Assembly: GCA_037178855.1 (NCBI GenBank)
Contig: JASJZC010000002.1
Location: 4,278,001-4,342,000 of the forward strand
Length of the DNA stretch: 64,000 nucleotides
Source of the DNA: Oscheius sp. JU75
Lineage: Eukaryota; Nematoda; Chromadorea; Rhabditida; Rhabditidae
Direction of reading: 5' to 3'
Shown here: piece after piece, positions 23,560 through 35,668 of the stretch
How the letters are laid out: each line of letters begins with the position of its first letter
Numbering within the stretch: the stretch's first letter is position 1
The notes under the pieces: model-generated
Database searches by the model: none
Seen by the model: only the letters and a program-made list of their open reading frames with translations
What the model was told of the DNA's origin: nothing
Made by a program: the position numbers and the translations under genes

Positions 23560-25631
23560 ATGACTGTGCCCTATTCGAGAGAGGTCGCAACCTCTAGCTT
23601 TTTCTGCCTTTATCGACTGCTTTTCAAATGGAAGGTATTCTTTTTTCTCTTATCATCCAACACAAAGATTCAAGGGTTCCATCTGGCAACTCGTCTGGCA
23701 TGAGTACTTCGTCTGGTTGGCCTTCTACTTGGCTCTGAGTGCTTGTTATCGCTTTGTTATGACAGAATTTCAACGAGAGTGAGTTGATAGGAAGTTTTTA
23801 TATCCTGTTCAGAGTCTTCGAAGACATATCAGTGTTTTGTAATACATATTCTACATTCATCCCCATCACCTTCATGCTTGGATTCTATGTGCAGGCCGTC
23901 TTTGGTCGATGGCAAACAATCTTCAAGAATATCGGCTGGATCGACTCGTGGGTTCGGAGATGAATCTGAAGGTACCATCATTTAGACCAGCCTTGGCTAT
24001 AGCTGCTCACGTGGAAGGGACGACGGAGACTGCGAGAAACATTCGCAGGAACTGTGTCAGGTTTTGGATCTCGATATGAAAAAGAAGAGAAAGGTCAGGT
24101 ATCTCTGCCTGGTCCAGGCTCTTGTCTTCCGCGACATTTCTATTCGAGTGAAGAAGCGCTTCCCAACTATGAATCATCTGGTCACGGCCGGATTCATGAC
24201 TGAATCCGAGCTGGAACATTTCAATTCCGTCGCGAGCAAGAATGCCAAGTACTGGGTCCCAGCCCAATGGATCTTTGCTCATCTTCGAGCAGCCAGACAA
24301 ATGGGTCTGATTTCGTCAGACATGGCCTTGGTCAACGTCAATGAAAAGGTATCATTTCAACGAACCGATATAATACTATTCAGATATTTTCCTTCCGAAA
24401 TAGTGTGGTCAGCTTGTGTCTGTCTGACTGGGTTTCTGTTCCCCTAGCTTACACTCAAGTATGGTCCTTTCCATTCTCATAAGGCAAAAATCCAGGTTGT
24501 TCATTTGGCCGTCCGCTGCTTTTTCGTGTTGGCTCTGATGGGACGACAGTTTCTGAGCCCAGTACGAGAGCTTCCTGGTATTCCGACAGCAGATATCTAC
24601 ATTCCAATCATGTCCACTCTGCAGTTTTGTTTTATCGTCGGATGGGTCAAAGTGGCCGAGGTCATGCTCAATCCGCTTGGCGAGGATTCCGAGTATCTTT
24701 CTATTTCATGAATATAATAAAATAATTCAGTGACTTTGAAACAAACTGGATCCTTGATCGCAATCTGCAAGTCGGTCTGTGCATGGTGGACGACCAGTTT
24801 GACAAATTCCCACCTCTGGAGAAGGATGCTTTCTGGGAAAACGTGGAAGCAGAGCCGCTCTACACTCTAGAAACTGCTGTCCTGACTGTCAATCCACAGA
24901 TTGGAAGTTGCGTCAACATTGGGTAGGATTAAATGGTTTTCTGACTAACCAAAGTTTAGCCCTACAAACGCTGACAACGTCATGCTTCGACACACTCAAC
25001 ACAAACGGTTTTCTTCCATTCTTAGTAGTGGTAGGACCTCTGAACTGTGGTTTTCAAAAAGATTCAGGAAACGAAGAGGTGGTACCGGTCGTAGGCTTGC
25101 AGAGGAGCGAGAGTGCAACCAGTAGACGAGGATCCTTAGCCTCGATGAGCAGAAGATTGAGCGCAATTGTCAAAAATATCAAAAGCAAGGGAAAGGGTTA
25201 GTGACTGCGCACATCAAAGAAACTTCTCATACAGCCCGATTGGAGCAGCGTCGCTCCACCTGTGCCCCTTCTGTCGAGACGAACTGTACGAGTTATGCAG
25301 AAAGTCAAGAAGCTCCCGGGTCCTCACGTTCCCGAGAAGACAGTCTGGCCTCTTCGGTGCAACAAGAACCATTAACTGTGATCAATTTGAAAAGGAAGCC
25401 TGGTCTGCCACCTCGTATTCGAAAAGTGACCCCGCTGACAGTACAAGAGCTGTCGGAGATTTGTGAGGAAGGTCACGATAATGGTTAGTTTTTAAGCATA
25501 CTTTATCAATGAACAAGTTAGATTCATCGCCACCTCTTCGACCATCAAGAGCCCGAACAGTTTCGACTAGGACTGACTCTGCCGAAGAAGATGCTCGAGG
25601 AGACTTCAAACGTTTTAATTCGTGGCAGTGA
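23560..25631 (+). CDS. Bestrophin chloride channel, copy 2, with long basic/serine tail
   Basis: Calcium-gated anion channel subunit, paralogue of the gene at 21.4-22.8 kb. It starts MTVPYSREVATSSFF and has KWKGSIWQLVWHE, MTEFQREVFEDISVF, the pore neck FIPITFMLGFYVQAVFGRW, GWIDS, HLVTAGFMTESELEHF, PAQWIFAHLRAARQMG, VPLAYTQVVHLAVRCFF, IMSTLQFCFIVGWVKVAEVM and the clasp region NPLGEDSEDFETNWILDRN. After PQIGSCVNIG the tail is longer than in copy 1: rich in Ser/Arg (SATSRRGSLASMSRRLSA) and then Thr/Pro, ending KRFNSWQ. The RRGS and RRLS sites resemble basophilic kinase sites. Introns are 35-50 nt. Identity is secure; the tail joins are less so. Confidence 0.91.
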
Positions 25632-25653
25632 CTAAAGATAAACGTAAAACCCA

Positions 25654-25892
25654 ATGTTGTTTTGGCCAAATGACCCTCTTATCAGCGACGTTGAACTCTC
25701 TTCCACAGCTGGCGCCAAGTGTACCCTCGAAGCAGCTGACGAGTTCAACAATCGACTCATACACATGTTCTGGGTTCAAGCCCTCGTAAACTTTTCTTTT
25801 TTAAATCTCCATCAATTAGCTTTTCTCAGTTCTGGATTTCAGAACCACCTTGCTTTGTTGTTGATTTGAAAGCAACAATTAGACTCTTATGA
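25654..25892 (+). CDS. Possible 64-residue two-exon gene
   Basis: Not recognised. Exon 25654-25785 (44 codons, starting MLFWPNDPLISDVEL) ends at a GTAAAC donor. A 44-nt intron ends TTTTCTCAG, and exon 25830-25892 continues in the same phase (FWISEPPCFVVDL) to a TGA. The intron size, splice signals and phase all fit the window's genes. The ATG is only 23 bases past the bestrophin stop and the SLC22 gene starts 53 bases after its end. It could be a small cistron, or exons belonging to an alternative 3' end of the bestrophin or 5' end of the transporter. Confidence 0.4.
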
Positions 25893-25944
25893 TTAAAAGA
25901 CACAAATACAAATACTTTAGTAGAAACTATCTTGATGAGGCAAA

Positions 25945-28545
25945 ATGGAAGGACATCCGAAATTCGTTCAGGTTAGCTGTTGTTTGGATTGATTAGAACA
26001 GTTCCAGAGCGATACGGATCTCCTTCGGTCACCTCAACAGGATCTTCGAGGCAATTTGCTCTACTCTGACCCGGCTATTCCCACCTCTGTAGGTCTAAAA
26101 TCTATTCTCACAACTGTTTACAGAACATTAGCGAACTGAGTCAGTTTCTGCCGTCTCAAGATCTGAAAGAGGCCTCGAGTGACCATCTACAGAGCCAGTT
26201 GCCTTCTTCTGAACGTGTCAATGTCAAAGCGTATGAAATCGGAAGAGCTAATAAGTTCGAATTAGAGGGAAGAACACTAGTCTTCGAAGTGCCATGGAGA
26301 TCCGGAATCAACACTATCAGAAGCAGAAACAATACGCAGAACAGGCCAAGAATGCTCGTCACATTACCGGAATCGACTTTGAAGGTATCTCATACTCGTT
26401 TTATCTGCAGGTGTTCAGGTATTTTGAAGCTGATTGGGGGCTGTAATCGATGGCAAGTGTTGATCTATCTTTTCATCTCAGCTCAGCAAGTTCCTCACGC
26501 CATGTTCAATCTCAGTGTCGTCTACATGATGTGAGTCACTACTTTTGTACTTTTCAATGTTCTAACAGGTATCAACCTGATCACTGGTGTAAGATACCCT
26601 TCTTCAATGAACAAGCCTTCAAGACTTCCAAGACAAACTACACTTGGGATCAGGTCCTTGAGACCAGAATAGCCTTTCCTACTGTAAGTTATTCTTGTTT
26701 TCCAAACGTTTCTTTCAGAAAACTAACAAGCAAAGAGGTAAAGAATGGCATTCGCAGTGTGACTACTATGAGCGAGACTATGTTCACATCAAAAATCTGC
26801 CTTGGGAACAGGTCCAGAACTTGTCGACTGATGTTTCGGTGAAAAGCTGTACGGAATGGGAGTACGACCAATCGGTATGTGCTTGCGGTTAGGAAACTAT
26901 GGTTACACTCAGGTAATGAAGAAGACCGTGGTCACCGAATGGAACAGAGTCTGTGACAACAACTGGAGCAGAGCCCATGTTCATTTGAGCTATTCTCTCG
27001 GCTATCTGGTTGGTTGCTACATGGGAGGCATGGTCAGTGACAGGTATCGCTTTCTCAATTGAAAAATCACCAGTCTCTCAGCTACGGTAGGAAAACGGCC
27101 ATCTACGGCTTCAGTATCCTCTCGGCTATCTTTGGATTTCTGCTCATTTACTCCAAGGAGTTTGAAATCTTCCTCGTGATCCGTTTTCTACTAGCAGCGT
27201 CCAATGAGGCTGCTGATCTGGCAGCCTATGTTCTTTGCATGGAAGTTACAGGTTAGCTCATTGAAAAAGCATATGAATGTTCTTGCAGGAGTAAGATACC
27301 GATCCATCGTTGGAAGTCTCCTCCAGGCTCCTTGGGCGCTGGGCTATGCCCTTCTTGCCTTTGTGGCCTATTTGACCAAGTCTTGGGACACGATTCAAAT
27401 GGTCACAGTCATCATGCATGTACTCTCTATCGGTCTTCTTCACATGCTACCCGAATCACCGAGGTTGCTGACTTTTTTCCTTGTATGATCAAAAATTAGA
27501 TGGCTGATCATGATGGACAGGGCTGCGGACGCCGAGCCAATCATCAGAAAAGCATGTCAGATGAACAGAAAAACTCTTCCTTCCGATCTGGGTCTGGTTC
27601 GTCACGCTGAAAAACAGAAACTCTTGAAGAATGGGGGGACCCCTTCCTTTTTCCATCTCTTCCGTACTCATGAGCTTCGTCTACGCTACGGAACACTTTT
27701 GGTCATTTGGGTAGAGCCTAAAATTTTCTGAGAAGAAGAAACTTCCAGACAGCTACGGCTCTGGTCTACTATGGCCTAGTCATCGCTCTTTCGGATCAAT
27801 CTTCTCCTGGCAGATCCGTCTTCGATGGAAACTTCTTTCTGAACAATGCGATAGCTGGAGCTATTGAACTGCCGACTCTGATTGCATGTGTCTTCTTACT
27901 CAACTTTGGAAGGAAACGGTAGAGTTTTGAATATGATCTCAACATGTTTTAGGTCCCAAATGATCACTTTGATCGGAGCAGGAATCTTGATTCTTATCGC
28001 AATGTGGGCTACAAGTCATCATCGATCCACTGTAATTATTTCAAGTCGTGAAAAATGAGATCTTTCAGCTAGCCCTAGTGTTCATGCTCATGGGCAAAGC
28101 CTGTATCCAAGGAGCCTTCAACATTCTCTACATTTTCACATCGGAACTCTCACCCACTGTGGTGAGGAATCGAGCAGTTGGAGTCTCCTCAATGGTACGG
28201 AATCTTTGCAAAACGAACAAACTTCCTAGATGGCTCGAATGGGAGCTGGAGCCTCTGGATACATAGCAATTCTCAGCGATGTGACCCTAGCCATCGTCCC
28301 TATGCTCATCTTTGCTGTCTTTTCTCTTTGCGCCGGAGTTCTGGTCATATTTCTTCCCGAGACCCAAGATCTTCCCCTCCCAGACACTATTTGGGCGAGT
28401 ACATAATGTTAAAAGAAATATCATCCTTCAGGACGCGATTCTGATGAAGACAAGGCAAGAGCCCTGTGCAGTGAACACGATGGACAATGAGAACGATGAA
28501 GTCTACAGACCGACTCCGAAAGACAGTGAAGAGACTGCTCTTTGA
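25945..28545 (+). CDS. SLC22-type organic cation transporter
   Basis: Twelve-helix major facilitator of the organic cation/anion/carnitine family, at the plasma membrane. The protein has an unusually long soluble N-terminus (about 140 residues, Gln/Ser rich) before the first helix at [20 protein letters not shown]. The large extracellular loop follows (Cys-containing, [26 protein letters not shown]), then [19 protein letters not shown] with the MFS signature, [14 protein letters not shown], the family motif [25 protein letters not shown], and [19 protein letters not shown]. The cytosolic tail ends SEETAL. Substrate cannot be told from sequence. AATAAA at 28583-28588 is a good polyadenylation signal. 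Many introns of about 40 nt. Confidence 0.92.
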
Positions 28546-28599
28546 CACAGAACAAGGGTACGCACAGAATCTTTACGGGTACAATAAAATATCCTGAGT

Positions 28600-30104
28600 T
28601 CACTGCTTGTTGTCCCGTGAGGGGGCCAACGCCCGTCGATTTGACATGAACGCACTCTTTGTCTGATAGACGCGATTCAAAAGACGCCACTTCGACTCCT
28701 CCTGAACTTTTTGCTTTATGAGAATAGCGAAAATAAACCTTGACAGTCGAGTGTCTTGGAGACGTAGAGTCAAAGGAGCTCATTGAGGATGAGGAAGAGG
28801 GGTATTGGGCTCTGGTTCTATAGGAAGTGGAGGGCGGAACCAGACTGTGTCTCGGCGAGAGTTTCATCTTCTGATCCAGGTACTCTCGCTGCACCAACTC
28901 GCGGTCTTGTTGCTGGAAGTCACTCTGGTTATGAATACAAGAATCCTACCCTTTCTTGTCGCCAGAAGTACTGAATGAAGATCCGTTTTTTGAAGTTGTT
29001 ACTGACTTCACCTTCTGAAAGCACTAATTGGGAAAGAAGAGATAAGAAACAAACGCTCTGTGACAGGACTGATAACAGAGACAATACGGTGGAAGCCGTG
29101 ACAAGTCCTCCAGCAGCTGAAGAAGCGCGAGACTCGGAAAACCTAAAGCGGGCTTGAATCTGTTAATAGCAAGATCGAACCTGACTCAACGCGACCTTGG
29201 TCAAGCCTCCTCCTCTCTCCTTCGTCCTGTACGCTCCTCGCATTTCTCCTCTACATTGCAGGAGAGTCACCTGATTCTAATTGTATCATTCTATGTTTTG
29301 AAACAGACCTGATGGAAGGTAGTCAAGTTCTCGGAAGAATAGAAACGAGTCGTGTTGCTCGTCTGCTTCCACCACTGCTGGTCCTTCAAGATATCTACCT
29401 CACTGACCTCGTCCCCGTCACAGATGAAACAGTAGTTGTCTACTACCAGAGAAGGGGGTGTCTGAAACTTCATATTGAAAAATATTCAACAGTTATACAC
29501 CTTGCTAATGTACTTGACGGGACAATGAATGATATTGTTGAGAGTCGAGGCAGGATCCAGAGGCATTTCTCCGACAGAAAACACGGGAATAGGTTCATCC
29601 TCATGACCATAATGTAGCAGTACTTCCTCCTCGGTTGCATCTGAAACTTTCTTGCTGGAAACTCTAGAACAGTCGAAGCAAGCACTAGCTACTAATCTAC
29701 AATAAACAGACCCTCTTCTTCACAGTCCTCTATGAAGATTTCCAAGTAAGCTGAAACCGAAGGCGGTTAATAGCCAAAGCCAAACAGCTCCAAATCAGAC
29801 AAGGGTTTAAAAACTAACGTTTTCTGACAGGAAGAGCGTTGACTTGGACCGGGAAGTCAATCGTAGAGTCCTCGGATTCGTCTCTGGAACATGTAAAACT
29901 GGGAAATATTGGGTTCATTCATATTTTAGTTGCTTGCTTGAAATTTACAGTTTCGACAATTCTCACTCTCCAGCTTTATCAGTTTACCAGACCCTTAAAA
30001 CCTCGAGTTACCTGTCAATGTTGGGAATGCGCTGAAGACGTCCCCTCTGAACAGAAAACAGTCCGGAATCATCGACAATAACCGCAAAAGTACAGCTGTC
30101 ATCC
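28600..30104 (-). CDS. Unknown protein with the DNYCF domain, tandem copy 2
   Basis: Not recognised. Minus-strand exons encode an acidic N-terminal part (VEDDSCTFAVIVDDSG, DESEDSTIDFPVQ) and a domain clearly related to the neighbouring gene: VVDNYCFICDGDEV, DILKDQQWWKQTS, TRFYSSENLTTFHQV, and later NNFKKRIFIQYFWRQER. The C-terminus is Ser/Arg rich (SPRHSLVPPSTSYRTRA). Splicing out a 46-nt intron near 28690 gives a stop at 28600; without it the frame runs to 28421, overlapping the transporter's last exon on the other strand. The start and two joins are uncertain. The copy is shorter and more diverged than copy 1 and may be decaying or specialised. Confidence 0.5.
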
Positions 30105-30429
30105 TCGACAAACCTTCAAAATGAGAATGCTTTTTGCAAGCTATAGAGAGGAGGAGAGGATGCCCATTCGAGAAGAAGCCAGTCAGAGAAGAAACCCTTC
30201 ATTAACACTGGAAAGATAAAGGTATCACGTAGGGGGAGAAGCAATTGTTTGGACAGAAAAGACAGAAAATGCACTGGGGGAAAAAGAAAAGAATAGAAAT
30301 TTGTAGGAGAGAAGAAGACCTGAGAATGCTTTTCCAAATTGACAAATTGGACAGATAGAATGTTTGGTAGCTGACCCGTAGCGATAGATATAAGTTAATG
30401 AAAAAGAGGATCAAAAGAACACGACAGTT

Positions 30430-33015
30430 TCACATCTTGTTGAACCTCTTGCGAGCATTCGGATCCGTCACGAAGCGAAGAAGACGCTGTCGTCGGGGAT
30501 CGAACTCTTTCTGGACCCGCGCCTTCTCGACCGCCTTGGCATTTCGCCAAAGATATTGGACGAACAGACGCTTCTTGAAGTCGGGATTCACGTGACGGTC
30601 GTCGTTTGAAACCTGTACTTTGAGTAAGAAAAATGAAAATAAGGGCAACAGAACCTTATCGATCATTGTGACTATCCGATGGAAAGATGTACAGGTCTTC
30701 CAGAACGAGTAGAAGCGGATCACCTGAAAGAGAGACACATAAGCTTCACGACATTGGTGGCTGGCCTATTTGCTCGAAGATTCACTTTTCTCAAGAGGTT
30801 GAACTCTAAGGGGCCGTGACATCCAAAGGAGCTCTAATCATAAGTACGGAAGACTAATATTGAACGAATAGTCTGGAGTACATTCGAGGTTGAAACCGTG
30901 GACTGTAACATTTGTTCTAAGTCTGTTTCCTTTGTCTCATGCTATGTGGTACATCTGTGCCAGTCCTGGGATCAGGAGCTTGACATAAGCTTCCGATTTC
31001 TGGTGTCATCTCTGGTTTATTAATAAACTACTGGATCTGTTTAGAAATTGCGAATCATAGAGTTACTTCCAAAGTTACGACATGTCACTCCAACTTATGT
31101 GAAAAAAGAACAAAAGAAGACTGACCTTGTACACATGACACAGCGGAACCTTATTATTATTCGCAGGAGTTCTCGAGCTAGTTCCACTCACAGATGACCG
31201 TGGTGTGGTCGAAGCCGACGATGGCATTTGGACCTGTGTCTATATCCTTTTATGAGTTCCAAAAGAGTGGAAACCTGTATGGTCCCTGAGACCAACTTAG
31301 CTGCTATCACTTTCCCCTTAGCTGTTATGCAGTTGACGCGATGGAACTGTCTCAAGTCTTCCGAGTAGAAGTACTTCGTGGGTCGGGAAGTATGTCTCCA
31401 CCACTGGTCATCGCCGAGAATGTCACCCATTTTAACACGTTCTCCATCTACCACGAAACAGTAATTATCCTAGGGATCATATTAGTTTCAGTGTGCTAAA
31501 GATTAAAACCTCGACCATGATTGGTGGAATGGCCGCGGTCAACATGGCAGCAGGTGCTGACATCAGATTGGCTAGAGCCGCTTCAGTCTGTACTGTGTCG
31601 TGATGAACCGAATGGACAGGCATGTCTTGGTGGAAGATTACCTAAAATAACTGTTATGATGGTACGAGACACAATACTCACAGGTTCTTCAGCGCTGAGA
31701 AGAGTCTCGGCTGTCAGGCCAGAGTCGACCAGCTCGAATGCTCCGAGATCTAGATCAAAGCCACTTGGACCTTCATCCTCTGACGAGGATTCTGCTACCA
31801 TTGGACTGAAACGGGTTTTGTTCCTAATTTGAGCCAGCAAGGACAACCACAATCACAAGTGCCATAGAGAAAAGTGTTGAAATTAGGAGTGCAGCAAAAG
31901 ACAACCTCAACCACAAAGAAAGACAAAAAGAAAAGTGCCACATCGCAGAAAAGAAGAGAAAGAAAAGCACCAAAAATAACTGAAAATAACCTCGGTGGAA
32001 CGGGCTGCTCTGTCGGCTCTTCCGACTCCTCGATGACCAGGGGCATCCTTGTCTCGAGGAAAATGAACTCGGTCGCCGGAGCCAGTGGGCCGGGACGATG
32101 GAAGACAGCTGCTTGACCATGGACGGTCGGCTGCTCCAGAACCAATGAACTGGCTACTGGCGTGGTGTCGGCAAAACAGCGACAAGGCGGATTCGAAGTG
32201 ACTGGCAGACTGGGAAATGGAGGTGACGGTACTGGAGACTCGTGTTCCGAGACCGGAGATCCTAATTTAGGAGAAGGAGTCTGAGGTAGAGACGGCAGAG
32301 GAGACGGCAGTTGTGGAGATGGAGACAGTTCAATGACTGTCTGCGGAGAAGGAGCTCCTGGCGGTGACGGAATGGGAGACACTCTCAAACCCCATGCTAT
32401 TATCATCCCTTCTCGAAAACAAAAGAAACTAAGAAGTGAAAGTGAGAAAACTATTAGTCACTGCAATCTCAAACCTTCCTAGAGTAAAACTCACCTTTCG
32501 TAAGGCTTCTCATACTCTTCGAGCATCCGAATGTACGAATCCCAGTCTTCCATACAGGCCAACCCGACAGGCTGAAATTGTGGTTAAGGGCTCTCGGAAC
32601 CTCTCATTCTGTTCGATAGAGCTAGAGCGACATGCAGAAGCAGGAAAAGGCTTACATTCCGAGGGCTAACAAGCACTATAGAGGGAGATTCGGCATTTGT
32701 TTCGGTCGTCGAATCACTTGAAGAAGGAGCTCGTCTCACGGCATCGAACAGGGTCGGGAGATCGTCTTTGACCAGCTTCATGACAGTCGATCTTGGCGAA
32801 ATGTTGAGCCAGTTGACGTGTTCAAGAGGGTCGTTCTGCTTAGCCAGTCGCTCTCTCTTTTTTCGTTTCAGGAGCGGTTCCGGAGCTTCTTCTTTGGTAG
32901 GTGTTCCCGCATTGAGATAGCTCGTCCGTCTCTCGAAAATGGGAAAGAGAGAACTCCGAAAAGAAGAACTGAGAGACTGTCGACCTGAAGAGGTAGGTGG
33001 TGGGGAGGGACTTTC
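30430..33015 (-). CDS. Unknown protein with the DNYCF domain, copy 1 (possibly joined to the K2P gene)
   Basis: Not recognised. Exons encode a basic/serine-rich segment (KRKKRERLAKQNDPLEHVNW), MEDWDSYIRMLEEYEKPYE, a proline-rich stretch of PSP repeats (about 32200-32400), an acidic patch (SSSEDEGPSGFDLDLG) and then the domain: DNYCFVVDGERVKMGDIL, DDQWWRHTSRPTKYFYSE, LRQFHRVNCITAKGKVIAAK, PNAIVGFDHTTVI, VIRFYSFWKTCTSFHRIVTM, and HVNPDFKKRLFVQYLWRN, ending RRQRLLRFVTDPNARKRF. The stop is at 30430. All joins are phase-consistent, and the 5' side connects in frame with the K2P tail at 33061. Whether this is a separate gene or the C-terminal part of the channel is open. Confidence 0.6.
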
Positions 33016-33060
33016 CTAAAAGCAGGCTAGAAACACCACACGAAGCAGGGAAAGAGGCAC

Positions 33061-35660
33061 CTTGAAAGCAAGTCGAGGGACATGCACAGTAGCACCGGTC
33101 TCATTGACTACCGGAATGCTCAGCGGAGGCGGCGAGGTCGGCTTTGGAGCCAGTGGAGCCCCACGAGGCGACTGAAACCGCACCGCGTCCTCGTAAGCAT
33201 CGATTATGTCACAAAGAGCAGCCAGATTGGATAGCATGAAAGGTTCTGGGATGCAGAAGCAGGTCAGAAGCGGATGCAACAGAGGGTTATGCTCCAAGCC
33301 TTCATGCGCCCGGTTCTCTCGGGCTGATTGTGAGCTCACAGAGTTTGAATGAGAAGGAGGCCATGGAGGGTCTGGAGGACAGGAGTTCAGTCGCCGAGAG
33401 TTTCGCGCCTCTCTCGCTGAAACATTGTTAGTGAACTAAAAAAGGAGAGACATACCAATCTCACTGTAGTCTGGACTCGGTAGTGGGAAGTCAAAGGCGA
33501 AAGAGGTGACAGATGGATCGGGAGAGCGGAAGTCATCCCAGTAGGCTTGTCTGATATGGACAGAAGGCTCCGTGGACAGAGAACAGTGTTCGGAAAGGGA
33601 CGGACCCGACTCGTCCCAAGAACCGCCGCGACCGCCCAGTCGCAGATGCATTCTGAAGTTTTGAATCTTGAAATCAGGAAAAAGAAAAACATACAATGAT
33701 CTAGCGGATGCTGAAGAATTGGAATAGATACTCGGCAGTCGGAAACTTCGTATTGAAAGAACATTTGGAGAAGGCACGTTTTCAACAAGAGGATACGCAT
33801 AGCTGAGTCGACCGCTCATGACGGAATCGTCGATGAGCCATTCTGAGGGACTGGGACTTTTGACGGGATCTGGCTGCCACGGCGGCTCTTCGACCACCAC
33901 AGGCTCCGGAATCATGTTCTGCATTTCCTGCATGTAGAGCTGAAGGATCTCCTCTCCGTGTCCCATGGCCAGTCGTCTTTCGATCATTCTCTTTCGTTTC
34001 AACAGCTGCAGGAGGTCTGTGCCTCGGAACTGGAAAAAAGTATTGAATTGGATCAAAACAGGATAAAGACCTTTCGACCGAAGTAGTGGATTTTCTGGAT
34101 GTACTGGATACCGACGAGATCGATACACATTGTGGTTACGGCTAGACCGACTCCGAGGTATATCAACATGAGAACAATGTAGCTGAACCAAGTTCTTAGT
34201 TTTCTTATACGTTTGAGAAGGTTTCAGCCTCAAACAGTCACAAAACAGTTAAAACAATTAAAAGTATGTGTAATAGGACTCACTCGTGGTTTTCCGGCAC
34301 GATATCTCCAAAACCAATGGTCGTCAAAGAGATGAATGCTATATATTCGATTGAATAATGAATAATATTTTCTCACAGTAGTAGAAGGCATCCATGTAGC
34401 TCCAACCCTCCAGAAATGAGAACAACACTCCTCCAAATGCGATGTACAGCTGAACCCTCGTTAGTTTAAAACAAAAATCAGGTCTACCAGAAGGATAGTA
34501 AAAACCATGAGTACGGGAACTTCGCTCTTGTCGAGGTCTTCCAATGCTGTAGGCTTGTCACTGTCCATGGACTGCATCTCACAATCGTCCAGATTCCCTT
34601 TTCCCAGTCGAAACCGTCTCCATCTTGCCCGAGACTGCCTTTTCAACTTTTTCATCCTCTTGTACAACCAGATCGTGCATTCGGAAAGGAATTTACCCAA
34701 GTCTGAACTTGCTTTCTTTTCGATAACTTGAAGTCTTACCTCCGATGGTGATGATAGTCAAGGGTGCGCCAATAAGAGCAAAAAGAACACAAGCTATCCG
34801 ACCAGTAGCAGTTGCTGGCACGATGTTACCGTAGCCGATGGTAGCCATGGTCGTGGCCGCAAAGAACAGGGCACTACTGGTCGTCCACATTTTCTCTCCC
34901 TTCTCTCGACTTCGGCTGTTTCTGCATGAGAGATTGAAGAGGATTGTTTGGGAAGGCTACCTGTGACGTTTGGTTCGTTCGCCGTCTTCTTTTTCATCGG
35001 AATGCTCGTATCTCAAAGCTACCTTGACGTCTGGATATCTGGAAAGATAAATTGTTAACTGACAGCCTTATTGACGACTGTAGTTGATAAAACTATCTAG
35101 CGAATTCGCAGTACTCATTTACCCCTTTCTCTAGGATTCAAGTTGCCTGCTAGAGTTGTTCACTCCGTGGTTCTTTGTAGTTAGCATTCTATCTTCAACT
35201 CTTTCCTCTGTTGTCTCTCGAGAAAAAATGTAAGCTACTTGTACCGAGAAATGACCGACCTGACGTATTGTTCCTTATAGGCCTTGTAAATGTTGTCATT
35301 GAAACGGTAGAGTTCGTGTTCTACGGACTCTCTCCAATCCCTCATCGACCCATGATGTCCTTCCTTCATCAGCCCAATCAACCTGCTTCTTAACAGTCCA
35401 ATCTTCTCCTTGCCTTGTAGTTTTAACTGAAAATGTAATGACCACAGATGTTAAAGTGAACAAACAGAGTCTTCGTTGGGCGACTCGACCTTGTAGAACA
35501 GCCATGCTCCGGCAGAAGCCCAGAGACAGACGGCCAGCACAAGACCGACATGGGGAAGAAGAAGCTTGATGAACTTTTTGACCTTTTGAAGGGCGGTGAC
35601 CGGCTCCTCGCTGACTGTCGTCTCAAGTAGGCCTTCGATTTCTTTGAACTGCTCCTCCAT
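33061..35660 (-). CDS. TWK-type two-pore-domain potassium channel
   Basis: Background potassium channel subunit with four helices and two pore loops; works as a dimer in the plasma membrane. The first helix is HVGLVLAVCLWASAGAWLFY, followed by the extracellular cap helix region (MRDWRESVEHELYRFNDNIY). Pore 1 is SALFFAATTMATIGYGNIVP, the next helix RIACVLFALIGAPLTIITIG. Pore 2 is FISLTTIGFGDIVPENHE, with DLVGIQYIQKIHYFGRK after the last helix. Both filters (TIGYG, TIGFG) are intact. The cytosolic tail is long and has proline-rich and Ser-rich parts. Introns interrupt both pores. The nematode TWK family is large and the exact orthologue is not clear. A two-codon upstream ORF overlaps the start. 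Confidence 0.92.
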
Positions 35661-35668
35661 CAGCCCAT
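35660..35668 (-). promoter_or_regulatory. Two-codon upstream ORF overlapping the K2P start
   Basis: Between a TTTCCAG acceptor and the K2P ATG the leader holds ATG-GGC-TGA, and the last A of TGA is the A of the K2P ATG (TGATGG). A ribosome starting at the first ATG would stop exactly on the channel's start codon, an arrangement that can tune initiation by termination-reinitiation. Seen directly; any effect is inferred. Confidence 0.6.
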
